From positions 62,001-126,000 of the forward strand of contig DASXLB010000028.1 in NCBI GenBank assembly GCA_036496585.1: a DNA stretch of 64,000 nucleotides, written 5' to 3'. The position numbers were made by a program, and so were the translations under genes. The notes beneath the pieces were generated by a model. The model saw only the letters and a program-made list of their open reading frames with translations. It made no database searches and was not told where the DNA came from. Source of the stretch: Vicinamibacterales bacterium. Its GTDB lineage: Bacteria; Acidobacteriota; Vicinamibacteria; Vicinamibacterales; 2-12-FULL-66-21. Of the stretch, positions 1 to 16,350 are shown piece by piece (the first letter of the stretch is position 1; each line of letters begins with the position of its first letter).

Positions 1-1
1 G

Positions 2-415
2 ATCCCGACCGAGCAAGTCGCCGAAATGCGCGGCGGCAAGAAGGTGGTCAGCTCGAAGCGGTTTTTCCCGGGCTACATCCTGGTCGAGATGCACATGTCC
101 GACCACGCGTGGCACGTGGTCAAGAACACGCCGAAGGTCACCGGCTTCGTCGGCGCCGGCGCCAAGCCGACACCGCTGACCCGCGAGGAGGTCGACCAGA
201 TCCTCAACCAGGTCACCGAGGCGGCCGAGAAGCCCAAGCCGAAGTATTCCTTCGAAAAGGGCGATCAGGTTCGCATCAACGAAGGGCCGTTCACCAGCTT
301 CAACGGCCTGGTGGACGAGGTGAACAACGAGCGCAACACGCTCAAGGTCATGGTGACGATCTTCGGCCGGTCGACACCGGTCGAGCTGGATTTTTTGCAG
401 GTCGAGAAGCTCTAG
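2..415 (+). CDS. nusG: Transcription termination/antitermination protein NusG (5' partial)
   Basis: NusG binds RNA polymerase and links it to Rho or to the ribosome. The reading frame is open from the window edge, so the first part of the N-terminal NGN domain is missing. The visible part has the NGN signature ([10 protein letters not shown], then [12 protein letters not shown]) followed by the C-terminal KOW domain ([17 protein letters not shown]). The methionine at position 26 is internal, because homologous sequence ([13 protein letters not shown]) continues upstream of it. The stop lies 3 bases before rplK, the usual nusG-rplKAJL-rpoBC order, so the genes are probably co-transcribed. Confidence 0.96.
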   Translation: MPTEQVAEMRGGKKVVSSKRFFPGYILVEMHMSDHAWHVVKNTPKVTGFVGAGAKPTPLTREEVDQILNQVTEAAEKPKPKYSFEKGDQVRINEGPFTSFNGLVDEVNNERNTLKVMVTIFGRSTPVELDFLQVEKL

Positions 416-418
416 AAC

Positions 419-844
419 ATGGCGAAAAAAGTACAGGCGATGGTGAAGCTCCAGATAGCGGCGGGGAAAGCCACCCCGGCGCCGCCGGTCGGGACCGCGC
501 TCGGTCCGCACGGCGTCAATATCATGGACTTCTGCAAGAACTTCAACGCGAAGACGGCCAAGGACGAGGGGCTGATCATTCCGGTCGTCGTCACCGTCTA
601 CGCGGACCGGTCCTATTCCTTCATCACGAAGACGCCGCCGGCGGCGATCCTGCTGAAGCGCGCGGCGAACCTGGCCAAGGGATCGGCCGAGCCGAACAAG
701 ACCAAAGTCGGCACCGTGACGAAGAAGCAGGTCGAGGAGATCGCCAAGACCAAGCTCCCCGACCTCAACTGCGACACGATCGAATCGGCGATCAAATCGG
801 TCGCCGGCACGGCCCGTTCGATGGGCATCGACGTCATCGGGTAG
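419..844 (+). CDS. rplK: 50S ribosomal protein L11
   Basis: L11 forms the base of the ribosomal stalk with 23S rRNA and helps recruit GTPase factors; it is also part of the thiostrepton site. The protein is 141 residues, the family norm. The N-terminal domain carries the proline-rich stretch [15 protein letters not shown] (about residues 20-34). The C-terminal RNA-binding domain includes [13 protein letters not shown] and the C-terminal TARSMGIDV signature. It starts 3 bases after nusG, so translational coupling is likely. The identification is secure. Confidence 0.98.
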   Translation: MAKKVQAMVKLQIAAGKATPAPPVGTALGPHGVNIMDFCKNFNAKTAKDEGLIIPVVVTVYADRSYSFITKTPPAAILLKRAANLAKGSAEPNKTKVGTVTKKQVEEIAKTKLPDLNCDTIESAIKSVAGTARSMGIDVIG

Positions 845-849
845 TCGGA

Positions 850-921
850 ATTTGGAAATTTGGGAAGGTGGAAATGTGGAAATGTGAATTTCCAGATTTC
901 CCCATTACGAGATTTCCAAAT
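850..921. repeat. Nested inverted/direct repeat of GGAAAT units between rplK and rplA
   Basis: This AT-rich patch stands out from its GC-rich surroundings. The inner hairpin has arms 870-883 and 888-901 that pair at 13 of 14 positions around a 4-base loop. An outer pair, 850-859 and 912-921, is a perfect 10-base inverted repeat. All arms are built from the same GGAAAT/ATTTCC unit, so the element is both a direct and an inverted repeat. There is no T-tract, so it is not a normal terminator. It looks like a small dispersed intergenic repeat that may act as an RNA processing site or attenuator inside the operon. Confidence 0.75.
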
Positions 922-968
922 CAACAGTGGGAGGCCGCGTCGCGGCCGCTTGAACCACGGAGGTAAGT

Positions 969-1670
969 ATGCCGTCCGGAAAGAAATTCGCTGCGGCGAA
1001 GCAGGCCGTGCCTGATCGTCCGCACACCATCGAGGAAGCCATTCCATTGATGCAGAAGGTGAAGTTCGCGAAGTTCGACGAAACCGTCGAGCTGGCGCTT
1101 CGCCTCGGCGTCGACCCGAAGCACGCCGATCAGATGGTACGCGGCACCGTCGTGCTGCCGCACGGACTGGGCAAGAGCAAGAAGGTGCTGGCGATTGCCG
1201 GCGCCGACAAACAGAAAGAGGCGCAGGCGGCCGGTGCCGACCATGTCGGCGGCGAAGAGATGGTCGAAAAGATTCAGGGCGGCTTCATGGACTTCGACGC
1301 GGTGGTCGCCACCCCCGACATGATGCGCGCGGTCGGCAAGCTCGGCAAGGTGCTCGGCCCGCGCGGGCTGATGCCGAATCCGAAGACCGGCACCGTCACC
1401 ACGAACATCGCGCAGGCGGTGCGCGAGATCAAGGCCGGCAAGGTCGAGTTTCGCGTCGACAAGACGGGAATCATCCATGCCCCGGTGGGGAAGGCGTCGT
1501 TCCCGGCGCAGAGCCTGATCGAAAACGCCCACGCGCTGGTCGACAGCGTCGTGAAGGCCAAGCCCGCGGCGGCCAAGGGCAAGTACCTCAAGAGCGTCAC
1601 GCTGTCTTCGACGATGGGACCGGGCATCACCATCGACACGACGCACGTGACCGAGACGGTGAAGCACTAG
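969..1670 (+). CDS. rplA: 50S ribosomal protein L1
   Basis: L1 binds 23S rRNA at the mobile L1 stalk and helps release E-site tRNA; in many bacteria it also represses its own operon. The protein is 233 residues, the usual length. The diagnostic motif [17 protein letters not shown] lies at about residues 126-142, followed by [22 protein letters not shown] clear Shine-Dalgarno GGAGG sits just before the ATG at 969. The gene is separated from rplK by a repeat-rich 124-base spacer, which is unusual because these two genes are normally nearly contiguous. Confidence 0.98.
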   Translation: MPSGKKFAAAKQAVPDRPHTIEEAIPLMQKVKFAKFDETVELALRLGVDPKHADQMVRGTVVLPHGLGKSKKVLAIAGADKQKEAQAAGADHVGGEEMVEKIQGGFMDFDAVVATPDMMRAVGKLGKVLGPRGLMPNPKTGTVTTNIAQAVREIKAGKVEFRVDKTGIIHAPVGKASFPAQSLIENAHALVDSVVKAKPAAAKGKYLKSVTLSSTMGPGITIDTTHVTETVKH

Positions 1671-1737
1671 GAGGGCGGATCCGAAGCCAGGCGCTGCCAC
1701 GATCGGAAGCGCGGGTTTTGGCCCTGCCAGCAAATTT

Positions 1738-2265
1738 ATGGCTGTCACGAGAGCAAGTAAAACGGAAGAGCTCCAGGCGCTCGAGTCCTCCTTCAAGGGC
1801 ACCGAGAGCGCCATCGTCCTCGACTACAAGGGACTGAAGGTCCCCGAGGTGACCGAGCTGCGCCGTCAGGTGCGCGCCGTCAAGGCGACCTACAAGGTCG
1901 TGAAGAACACGCTCGCCAGACGCGCCCTTAAGGGGACGTCGTTCGAGCCGCTGTCCGAGCACTTCGCCGGGACCACGGCGGTGGCCTACGCCGGCGAGGA
2001 TCCGGTGGCGCTGGCGAAGGTGCTGACCACGTTCGCGAAGACCGCGTCGGCGCTGAAGATCAAAGCGGCGGTGGTGCAGGGCCGCGCGATCCGGTCGGGT
2101 GAGGTGGTCGAGCTCGCGTCGCTGCCCGGCAAGCCGGAGCTCTACGCGAAACTCCTGTTCGTGCTCCAGGCGCCGATGGTGCAGCTGGTGAGCGTGCTCA
2201 ACGCCACACCGCGCGACCTGATGAGCGTGCTGGTCCAGGCGGAAAAGAAGAAGTCGGAATCGTAG
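1738..2265 (+). CDS. rplJ: 50S ribosomal protein L10
   Basis: L10 anchors the L7/L12 dimers to form the ribosomal stalk. The protein is 175 residues, matching the family. It shows the L10 N-terminal rRNA-binding region ([19 protein letters not shown], then [13 protein letters not shown]) and a C-terminal helix that binds L7/L12. The ATG at 1738 has no good Shine-Dalgarno site; it follows an AAATTT stretch in a 67-base leader. L10 leaders often hold an autoregulatory L10-L12 binding site, but I cannot prove one here by eye. Confidence 0.97.
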   Translation: MAVTRASKTEELQALESSFKGTESAIVLDYKGLKVPEVTELRRQVRAVKATYKVVKNTLARRALKGTSFEPLSEHFAGTTAVAYAGEDPVALAKVLTTFAKTASALKIKAAVVQGRAIRSGEVVELASLPGKPELYAKLLFVLQAPMVQLVSVLNATPRDLMSVLVQAEKKKSES

Positions 2266-2273
2266 GACGCGTC

Positions 2274-2350
2274 CGGCTTCCCGCTTCCGGCTGCCGGCGT
2301 CGCTGGCGGCTAGAGCCGGCGGCTGGAGGCTGGAAACTGAGAGCTGGAAG
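2274..2350. repeat. GCTGGA-rich imperfect inverted repeat between rplJ and rplL
   Basis: The spacer holds an imperfect hairpin with arms 2284-2298 and 2315-2329, which match at 12 of 15 positions. Three copies of GCTGGA follow at 2322, 2329 and 2343. The composition is unlike coding sequence, and the element ends just before the rplL ribosome-binding site. It could stabilise or process the mRNA so that L7/L12, needed in several copies per ribosome, is made in excess. That role is inference; the repeat itself is visible. Confidence 0.6.
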
Positions 2351-2360
2351 CTTTCATCGT

Positions 2361-2366
2361 AAGGAG
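2361..2366 (+). promoter_or_regulatory. Shine-Dalgarno site that decides the rplL start
   Basis: AAGGAG lies 1 base before an ATG at 2368 but 7 bases before an in-frame GTG at 2374. Normal spacing favours the GTG, giving an N-terminus beginning (M)SELNQQQV. Confidence 0.65.
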
Positions 2367-2373
2367 TATGACA

Positions 2374-2763
2374 GTGTCCGAACTGAATCAGCAGCAGGTT
2401 GTCGACTACATCAAGGGAATCTCGGTGCTCGAGCTCAGCCAGCTCGTCAAGGCACTCGAGCAGGAGCTCGGGGTCAGCGCGGCGGCGGCGATGCCGGTCG
2501 CGGTGGCGGGCGGCGGCGCGGCGGCCGGCGGCGCCCCGGCGGCGGAAGAGAAGACCGAGTTCACCGCGATCCTGACCGAAGTGGGCACCAACAAGATCAA
2601 CGTGATCAAGGTCGTCCGCGAAGTCACCAGCCTCGGGCTGAAGGAAGCGAAGGATCTCGTCGAGGGAGCCCCCAAGCCGATCAAGGAAGGGATTCCCAAG
2701 GACGAGGCCGCCGCGATCGTCAAGAAGTTCGCGGACGTCGGCGCGAAGGTCGAAGTCAAGTAG
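2374..2763 (+). CDS. rplL: 50S ribosomal protein L7/L12
   Basis: L7/L12 is the multi-copy stalk protein that recruits translation GTPases. It has the N-terminal dimerisation domain (about residues 1-35), an Ala/Gly-rich hinge (about 36-60) and the C-terminal factor-binding domain with [13 protein letters not shown] and [10 protein letters not shown]. From the GTG at 2374 it is 129 residues; an ATG two codons earlier (2368) is in frame but too close to the Shine-Dalgarno site. The gene follows rplJ after a repeat-bearing 100-base spacer. The identity is certain; only the start is open. Confidence 0.97.
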   Translation: MSELNQQQVVDYIKGISVLELSQLVKALEQELGVSAAAAMPVAVAGGGAAAGGAPAAEEKTEFTAILTEVGTNKINVIKVVREVTSLGLKEAKDLVEGAPKPIKEGIPKDEAAAIVKKFADVGAKVEVK

Positions 2764-2801
2764 CGTGAGGGCCTCTGAGGCCTGCGCGATGTGTCCTCCA
2801 G

Positions 2802-2821
2802 GCCGGGTCGAGAGACCCGGC
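2802..2821 (+). terminator. GNRA-capped hairpin after rplL (attenuator candidate)
   Basis: A perfect 8-base stem (2802-2809 with 2814-2821) closes a GAGA tetraloop, a GNRA-type cap. It starts about 38 bases after the rplL stop. Only scattered T's follow, so full termination is doubtful. A partial attenuator or RNase site at the rplL-rpoB junction is known from other bacteria and fits the lower need for RNA polymerase than for L7/L12. Confidence 0.5.
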
Positions 2822-2865
2822 TATTCGTATTGAGCGCGCGCGAAGCGCCCCGCGTCTGAGACGGC

Positions 2866-2948
2866 GCGAGCCAGCTGGAGCGAAGCGAAGCGAGCCACCG
2901 GAGCGTAGCGAGCCGGCGCCCATCGACATGCTCAGGGCGTCGTGAGCA
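2866..2948. repeat. REP-like repeats in the rplL-rpoB spacer
   Basis: The 274-base spacer between rplL and rpoB holds three GCGAGCC units at 2866, 2890 and 2908. GGAGCGAAGC (2877-2886) and its near copy GGAGCGTAGC (2900-2909) are interleaved with them. A small hairpin follows, TGCTCA 2929-2934 with TGAGCA 2943-2948 around an 8-base loop. No coding potential is evident. It resembles dispersed extragenic palindromic repeats, but copy number elsewhere cannot be judged from this window. Confidence 0.5.
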
Positions 2949-3037
2949 GCGTCGAACGGCGACACGGCGAGCGAGCGGCGGTGTAGAGGGGTCCGGCGGG
3001 GCGACGGCCCTGGGACAAATTTGAGGTCTTCATCAGC

Positions 3038-7366
<4,329 letters not shown>

Positions 7367-7372
7367 AATTAC

Positions 7373-11575
<4,203 letters not shown>

Positions 11576-11621
11576 GCACGACGGACGCGAAGCAGAGCGG
11601 AGCTCGGCTTCGGAAGTATGG

Positions 11622-11654
11622 GGGCGATGGTTCTCTCGAACCATCGCCCTTTTT
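11622..11654 (+). terminator. Rho-independent terminator of the nusG-rpoC operon
   Basis: A perfect 11-base stem, 11622-11632 with 11639-11649, has a 6-base loop and is followed directly by five T's (11650-11654). It lies 46 bases after the rpoC stop and is the clearest terminator in the window. Confidence 0.92.
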
Positions 11655-11662
11655 CGGTTGAA

Positions 11663-11854
11663 ATGGACATCGCTGACGCGCAACGCCAGATACGGACCGG
11701 GTTTTCGGGCGGCTTCCATGGCCAGGCCGTCTCTGGCGTGCTGTGGCTGGCATCTGCGAGTCTGGCGGCGTGCCTCCTCGGAGGAGGTGTGCCGATCGCA
11801 ATTTCCGGCGCGGCGCCTATGAGCGTCGAGGTCAGGCGACGGCGTAACCGCTGA
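11663..11854 (+). pseudogene. Truncated small membrane protein (DUF7010-like N-terminus)
   Basis: A 63-codon frame begins MDIADAQRQIRTGFSGG and has one hydrophobic segment (about residues 20-50), then ends in a basic frame-shifted-looking tail (SVEVRRRRNR). The start resembles the N-terminus of DUF7010-type multi-helix membrane proteins, which I recall as MDI.qAQR.mR..y.GG..GqlVSG.vWL; that comparison is from memory. Those proteins are about three times longer, so this looks like a decayed remnant lying between the rpoC terminator and the padR promoter. A genuine short membrane protein cannot be excluded. There is no evident ribosome-binding site. Confidence 0.4.
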
Positions 11855-11878
11855 CGTTGCAGGCCCCGAGGAACCAGC

Positions 11879-11917
11879 CGTAGACATCCTACGTCTAAGG
11901 CCGTAGACTGCCTACGG
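11879..11917 (+). promoter_or_regulatory. padR promoter with two PadR-type operator sites
   Basis: Two inverted repeats of the form CGTAG-N5-CTACG occur at 11879-11893 and 11902-11916; the second extends to 7-base arms. Their centres are 23 bases apart, about two helical turns. A promoter is superimposed: TAGACA (11881-11886), a 17-base spacer, then TAGACT (11904-11909), 10 bases before the padR ATG. One operator therefore covers the -35 and the other the -10. This is a classic arrangement for autorepression. Binding by PadR is inferred. Confidence 0.75.
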
Positions 11918-11919
11918 CT

Positions 11920-12276
11920 ATGGGAAAACACACCGAGAAAGAGCGCCTCGAGCTCCTCCAGGGCACCCTCGACATGCTGATCCTGCGGACCCTGCAATGG
12001 GGCCCGCAGCACGGCCACGGCATCGGCCAGGCCATCCGCACGCAGTCCGACGACCTCCTCAAAGTCGAAACCGGTTCCCTTTACCCGGCACTCCATCGCC
12101 TGGTGAAGCGCGGCTGGCTGAAAACGGAGTGGGGCGTCAGCGAGGCCAATCAGCGGGCGAAGTACTACCAGCTGACCGCCGGCGGCAAGGCCCAGCTCGC
12201 CAGAGAACAGAACCGCTGGGCGCAGCTGGTGCACGCGATCGGCCGCATTATGAACCCCGCGGAAGGAAAGGACTGA
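11920..12276 (+). CDS. PadR family transcriptional regulator
   Basis: This is a 118-residue winged-helix repressor of the short PadR type. The family start LLQGTLDMLILRTLQ lies at about residues 11-25. The recognition-helix and wing region follows (VETGSLYPALHRLVKRGWL), then a C-terminal dimerisation helix. It lies 6 bases before an ABC permease gene, the standard pairing in Acidobacteriota, so it probably represses itself and the permease through the two operators overlapping its promoter. The ATG abuts the second operator and lacks a Shine-Dalgarno site, so the mRNA is likely leaderless or nearly so. Confidence 0.93.
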   Translation: MGKHTEKERLELLQGTLDMLILRTLQWGPQHGHGIGQAIRTQSDDLLKVETGSLYPALHRLVKRGWLKTEWGVSEANQRAKYYQLTAGGKAQLAREQNRWAQLVHAIGRIMNPAEGKD

Positions 12277-12282
12277 ACGACG

Positions 12283-14898
12283 ATGGCGCCTGACCAACGC
12301 GAGCTGGACGACGAGATTCGCGGACACCTGGCGCTGGCGGTGCAGGAGCGGATCGAACGCGGCGAGGATCCCGTCGCGGCCCGCCGCGCCGCGCTCGCCG
12401 AGCTCGGCTATGTTGGCGATGTCCGCGACTCGATGCGCCGCGTGTGGTTCGGCCGCTGGTTCGAGGCGCTGGAGAGCGTCCGCCAGGACGCCCGCTTCGC
12501 GGTGCGCGTCCTGCGCAAGTCTCCTGGGTTTTCGCTGGTCGCCGTGCTGACGCTGGCGCTGGCCATCGGCGCCAACGCGGTGGTGTTTGGCGTGATGAAC
12601 GGGCTGGTGCTCCGGCCGCTCGACGTGCCCGATCCGGCCTCGCTCTACGGCATCGAACACGCCAACGAGCGTTCGATGTACGAGTCGTATCCGGACTACC
12701 GCGATCTGCGCGACCGCAATCACAGCTTCGAGGATCTCGCCGGCAACGAGATCTCGCAAGTCGGGCTCGACGCCGGCGACCGCGCCGTGCGTGCGTGGGT
12801 GATCGACGCCACCGGCAACTACTTCGACGTGCTGCGGCTGCAGCCGTACCTCGGACGCTTCTTCCACGCCTCGGATGAGCACGGCGCCAACAGCGCGCCG
12901 CTGATCGTGCTCGGCTACGACTACTGGCACACGCACTTCAACGCCGATCCCGGCGTGGTCGGACGCGCGGTCCGGGTCAACACGTTTCCTTTCACGATCA
13001 TCGGCGTTGCGCCGCGCGGCTTCCGCGGCACGCTCGCCATCGTGAACCCGGACTTCTACGTGCCGTTCGTCAACCTGGAACAGATCGAGGGGCGCAATCC
13101 GCTCGAGACTCGCGCCGCGCAGACGCTGTTCTCGACGTTCGGGCATCTGAAGCCCGGGGTGACGCCCGCCCAGGCGGCCGCCGACCTGAACGGCGTGGGC
13201 GCCTATCTCGATCGGACCTACCCCAACGAGCGCGGCGCCATCTCGTTCGTGCTGGCCCGGCCGAACTTGTACGGCAACTACCTTGGCCGGCCGATGCGGG
13301 CCTTCCTGACCGGCCTGATGGTGCTGGCCAGCCTCGTGCTGCTGGCGGCCTGCGCGAACCTGGGCAGCCTGTTCGCGGCGCGCGCCTCGGACCGATCGCG
13401 CGAGGTCGCCGTGCGGCTGTCGCTCGGCGCCAGCGCCGGGCGCGTGCTGCGTCAACTCCTCACCGAGGCGGTGATGATCTCGTTCGCCGGCGGCGCGCTC
13501 GGGTTGTGGGGCAGTATCGAGCTGCTGCGCTGGCTCTCAGCCTGGCAGCCCGCGCCGAGGTTTCCAGTCGCCGCACCGGTCGCGCCGGACGCCACCGTCT
13601 ACGCGGCGGCCATCGCGCTCGCGGTCGTCAGCGGGCTGCTCTTCGGCATCGTCCCGGCGCGCCAGGTGTTCCGCACCGATCCGTATCAAGTGATCAAGAC
13701 GGGGGCGGGCCATGTGGCCGGCAAGCGGATCAGCGTGCGCGATCTCCTGCTCGTGGCGCAGGTCGCGATCTGCGCGGTGCTCGTCACTGCGTCGGTCGTG
13801 GCCGTGCGTGGCCTGCTGCACGCCGTCGACGCGCCGCTGGGATTCGACCCCTCCCACGTGCTGCTCGCGGACACCGATCTCAGCATGGGCCGCTTCACCG
13901 GAGACGACGTGCCCGCCATGCAGAAGCGGATGGTGGACGCACTGACCGCCGTTCCCGGAGTCGCCACAGTCGGCGTGATCGGCCGTCCACCGCTCGGCGC
14001 GGGCGGATTTCTCTCCTACATCTTTGCCGACGAGGCCACGGACTTCAGGAGCACGAAGGCGCTGTTCGGCGCGCATCGGTTTCAGGTCTCGCCCGAGTAC
14101 TTCGAAGCGTCGCAGACGAGGCTGCTCACCGGGCGCCGATTCACCTGGCACGACGATCGGCACGCGCCGCGCGTCGCCGTGGTGAACCGCGAGCTGGCTC
14201 GCCGCCTGGCCGGCTCGCCTGAACAGGCTGTCGGCGACTGGTTCCGGCTGCGCGATACGACGCGTGTGCAGGTCGTCGGCGTTGTCGAAGACGGCAAGTA
14301 CGAGAACATCGCCGAAGATCTGGAGCCGGCCGTGTTCTTCCCGCTGCAGCAGATGCCGATCGGCGAGACGTGGCTCCTGGTGCGAGCGGCCGGGCAGCCG
14401 GATCCGCTCGCCCCGGCGGTGCGGGCCACGTTGCGCGATCTCGATGCGGCGCTGCCGATTTACGTTGAGAGCTGGAACCGGCAGCTCGAGTTCGCGCTGT
14501 TCCCGGCGCGCATGGCGACGCTGACGCTCGGGGTGATGGGAGCCATCGGGGTGGTGCTCGCGATCACCGGGGTTTTCGGGATGGCAGCCTACTCGGTCAG
14601 CCGCCGTCTCAAGGAGCTGGGGATCCGGATCGCGCTCGGGGCCCGACATGCGAACGTGCTCGGCGTCGCGCTCGGGCGCGCCCTGAAACTGCTGGCATGC
14701 GGCTCCGCCGCCGGTGTCGTGCTCGGCGCGCTGGCGTCGCGGCTGCTCACGGCCATCGTGTACGGCGCGACACCCCGCGATCCGGTCGTCCTCGGCTCGG
14801 TGGTCGCCGTGATGGTGCTGCTCGGGCTGGCGGCCACGTGGATTCCGGCCCGCAGAGCGCTGTCCGCGGATCCGCTGACAATGCTCAGACACGAGTAG
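12283..14898 (+). CDS. ADOP-type ABC transporter permease (MacB/FtsX-like)
   Basis: This is an 871-residue permease of the acidobacterial duplicated FtsX/MacB type. It starts with a short soluble prefix (about residues 1-65), followed by SVRQDARFAVRVLRKSPGFSLVAVLTLALAIGAN. A periplasmic MacB core comes next, then two sets of FtsX transmembrane helices (around 350-480 and 750-865). The C-terminal signature is RRLKELGIRIALGAR, ending in PARRALSADPLTMLRHE. Family members work with a MacB-like ATPase, but none is encoded nearby. Substrate unknown. It is co-transcribed with padR and probably under its control. Confidence 0.93.
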   Translation: MAPDQRELDDEIRGHLALAVQERIERGEDPVAARRAALAELGYVGDVRDSMRRVWFGRWFEALESVRQDARFAVRVLRKSPGFSLVAVLTLALAIGANAVVFGVMNGLVLRPLDVPDPASLYGIEHANERSMYESYPDYRDLRDRNHSFEDLAGNEISQVGLDAGDRAVRAWVIDATGNYFDVLRLQPYLGRFFHASDEHGANSAPLIVLGYDYWHTHFNADPGVVGRAVRVNTFPFTIIGVAPRGFRGTLAIVNPDFYVPFVNLEQIEGRNPLETRAAQTLFSTFGHLKPGVTPAQAAADLNGVGAYLDRTYPNERGAISFVLARPNLYGNYLGRPMRAFLTGLMVLASLVLLAACANLGSLFAARASDRSREVAVRLSLGASAGRVLRQLLTEAVMISFAGGALGLWGSIELLRWLSAWQPAPRFPVAAPVAPDATVYAAAIALAVVSGLLFGIVPARQVFRTDPYQVIKTGAGHVAGKRISVRDLLLVAQVAICAVLVTASVVAVRGLLHAVDAPLGFDPSHVLLADTDLSMGRFTGDDVPAMQKRMVDALTAVPGVATVGVIGRPPLGAGGFLSYIFADEATDFRSTKALFGAHRFQVSPEYFEASQTRLLTGRRFTWHDDRHAPRVAVVNRELARRLAGSPEQAVGDWFRLRDTTRVQVVGVVEDGKYENIAEDLEPAVFFPLQQMPIGETWLLVRAAGQPDPLAPAVRATLRDLDAALPIYVESWNRQLEFALFPARMATLTLGVMGAIGVVLAITGVFGMAAYSVSRRLKELGIRIALGARHANVLGVALGRALKLLACGSAAGVVLGALASRLLTAIVYGATPRDPVVLGSVVAVMVLLGLAATWIPARRALSADPLTMLRHE

Positions 14899-14970
14899 CG
14901 GGACTGGTCCTGCGTCCGATTGTGCCGTGCCGCGCCGCGATGCGATGATGCTCGTATCCTGACCACGACC

Positions 14971-15774
14971 GTGTCGACACACTCCGTCCGCATCGCCCTC
15001 GCGAACCTCCGCGTGCCCGCGACGCGAGAGGACTCGGTCGCGCTGGCGACGGCCGCCATCGCTGAGGCGGCGCGCTTGGGCGCCAGTGTCGTCTGCTTTC
15101 CCGAATGCTTCGTTCCCGGCTATCGCTGGCCTGGGACGCAGATGCCGCCCCCGGATACGGCGTTTCTCGAGCGGGCGTGGTCCGAGGTGGCTGGCGCCGC
15201 CAGGGCCGCGCGCATCGCGGTGATCCTGGGCACCGAGCGTCTGACCGATCGGGGGCTGCAGATCACGGCCTGCGTCATCGACGCCGACGGCGCGATTGCG
15301 GGATGGCAGGACAAAGGCCAGATCGATCCCGCCGAGGAGCCGACGTATCCTGCGCTGGCGATCGAACGGCGCGTCTTCACCGCGGGATCGCTCGTCTTCG
15401 GGATCGTCATTTGTCATGAAGGGTGGCGATATCCCGAGACGGTGCGGTGGGCGGTGCGTCGCGGCGCGCAGGTCGTGTTCCACCCGCACGCGCACGTCGC
15501 CGAGCCTGGGAGCTATCGCCCGGCGTCGTTCGCGGATCCGCTGAACACCTTTCACGAAAAGGCGCTGCTGTGCCGCGCGGCGGAGAACACCTGCTACGTC
15601 GCGTCGGTCAACTGCGCCAGCGAAGGCTCCGGAACGACATCGGCCGTCGTCCGGCCCGATGGGACGCTGCAGTGCTTCCAACCCTACGGACGGGAGGGCC
15701 TGCTCGTCGCTGATCTGAACCTGGATGCGGCGACCGGATTGCTGGCGCGCCGGTGCCGGACAGCGCCGCTCTGA
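14971..15774 (+). CDS. Carbon-nitrogen hydrolase (nitrilase superfamily)
   Basis: This 267-residue member of the nitrilase/amidase superfamily cleaves non-peptide C-N bonds. The Glu-Lys-Cys triad is visible as E45 (FPECFVPGY), K115 (WQDKGQIDP) and C148 (IVICHEGWRYPE). The chosen GTG at 14971 is preceded by TATCCT (14955-14960), 10 bases upstream, and no Shine-Dalgarno site, a leaderless-type arrangement. An in-frame ATG at 14920 would add 17 residues of poor quality. There is no signal peptide, so it is cytoplasmic. The exact substrate cannot be told. Confidence 0.9.
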   Translation: MSTHSVRIALANLRVPATREDSVALATAAIAEAARLGASVVCFPECFVPGYRWPGTQMPPPDTAFLERAWSEVAGAARAARIAVILGTERLTDRGLQITACVIDADGAIAGWQDKGQIDPAEEPTYPALAIERRVFTAGSLVFGIVICHEGWRYPETVRWAVRRGAQVVFHPHAHVAEPGSYRPASFADPLNTFHEKALLCRAAENTCYVASVNCASEGSGTTSAVVRPDGTLQCFQPYGREGLLVADLNLDAATGLLARRCRTAPL

Positions 15775-15783
15775 CACCCGCAC

Positions 15784-15789
15784 TATGAT
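15784..15789 (+). promoter_or_regulatory. -10 hexamer TATGAT, leaderless start
   Basis: TATGAT ends 6 bases before the ATG at 15796. Transcription would begin at or next to the start codon. No Shine-Dalgarno site is present. Confidence 0.6.
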
Positions 15790-15795
15790 GGTCCG

Positions 15796-16263
15796 ATGAC
15801 CTCGAAGAAGTCCGCCTCGAAGCCGGCGAAGCCTATCCGCGCGAGCCGGAAGCCGTCCCAGGGATTCACCACCGACGAGCGCGCGGCCATGCGTGAGCGC
15901 GTCAAGGAACTGAAGGGAGCCGGCAGCGGCCAGGACGCGGAAGCCGAGGTGGTGGCGAAGATCGCCGCGCTCCCGCCGGCGGATCGGGAAATCGGGCGGC
16001 GGCTGCACGAGATCATCAGAGCGAGCGCGCCGTCGCTGACGCCAAAACTCTGGTACGGCATGCCGGCCTACGCCAGGGACGGGAAGGTCGTCTGCTACTT
16101 CCAGAGCGCGCAGAAGTTCAAGTCGCGATATGCGACGCTGGGCTTCAGCGACCAGGCGAACCTGGACGAGGGCGCCATGTGGCCCACCGTCTTCGCGCTG
16201 AAGACGGTGACAGCCGCCGAAGAGGCCCGCATCGCCGCCCTCTTGAAGCGGGCGGTCGGCTGA
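15796..16263 (+). CDS. DUF1801 domain-containing protein (YdhG-like)
   Basis: This is a 155-residue cytoplasmic protein. A basic, lysine-rich N-terminus (about residues 1-35) is followed by a DUF1801/YdhG-like domain with ASAPSLTPKLWYGMPAYA and later VCYFQSAQKFKSRYATLGF. Related proteins are sometimes called iron-chaperone-like, but the function is not established. The gene stands alone, with a -10 hexamer directly before the ATG and no Shine-Dalgarno site. The basic N-terminal tail may bind nucleic acid or simply be disordered. Confidence 0.88.
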   Translation: MTSKKSASKPAKPIRASRKPSQGFTTDERAAMRERVKELKGAGSGQDAEAEVVAKIAALPPADREIGRRLHEIIRASAPSLTPKLWYGMPAYARDGKVVCYFQSAQKFKSRYATLGFSDQANLDEGAMWPTVFALKTVTAAEEARIAALLKRAVG

Positions 16264-16312
16264 TCCCCGTGCCCGTCAGGGACGGGACGCCGCTGGCGGC
16301 CTCAGATCGGGA

Positions 16313-16341
16313 TTGACACCTCCCGTCGCCGTGCTTTACAT
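16313..16341 (+). promoter_or_regulatory. Sigma-70-type promoter of the DUF2236 gene
   Basis: TTGACA (16313-16318), a 17-base spacer and TTACAT (16336-16341) form a recognisable promoter. The ATG at 16351 begins 9 bases after the -10, so the transcript should be leaderless or nearly so. Confidence 0.7.
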
Positions 16342-16350
16342 TACAAAGTT

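Noticed and set aside
1671-1737. L10-leader autoregulatory RNA before rplJ
   Set aside because: The spacer is short and I could not draw a convincing conserved structure by eye.
14920-14970. Earlier ATG for the nitrilase-type gene
   Set aside because: It would place the TATCCT -10 hexamer inside the gene, and the added residues are unlike the family.
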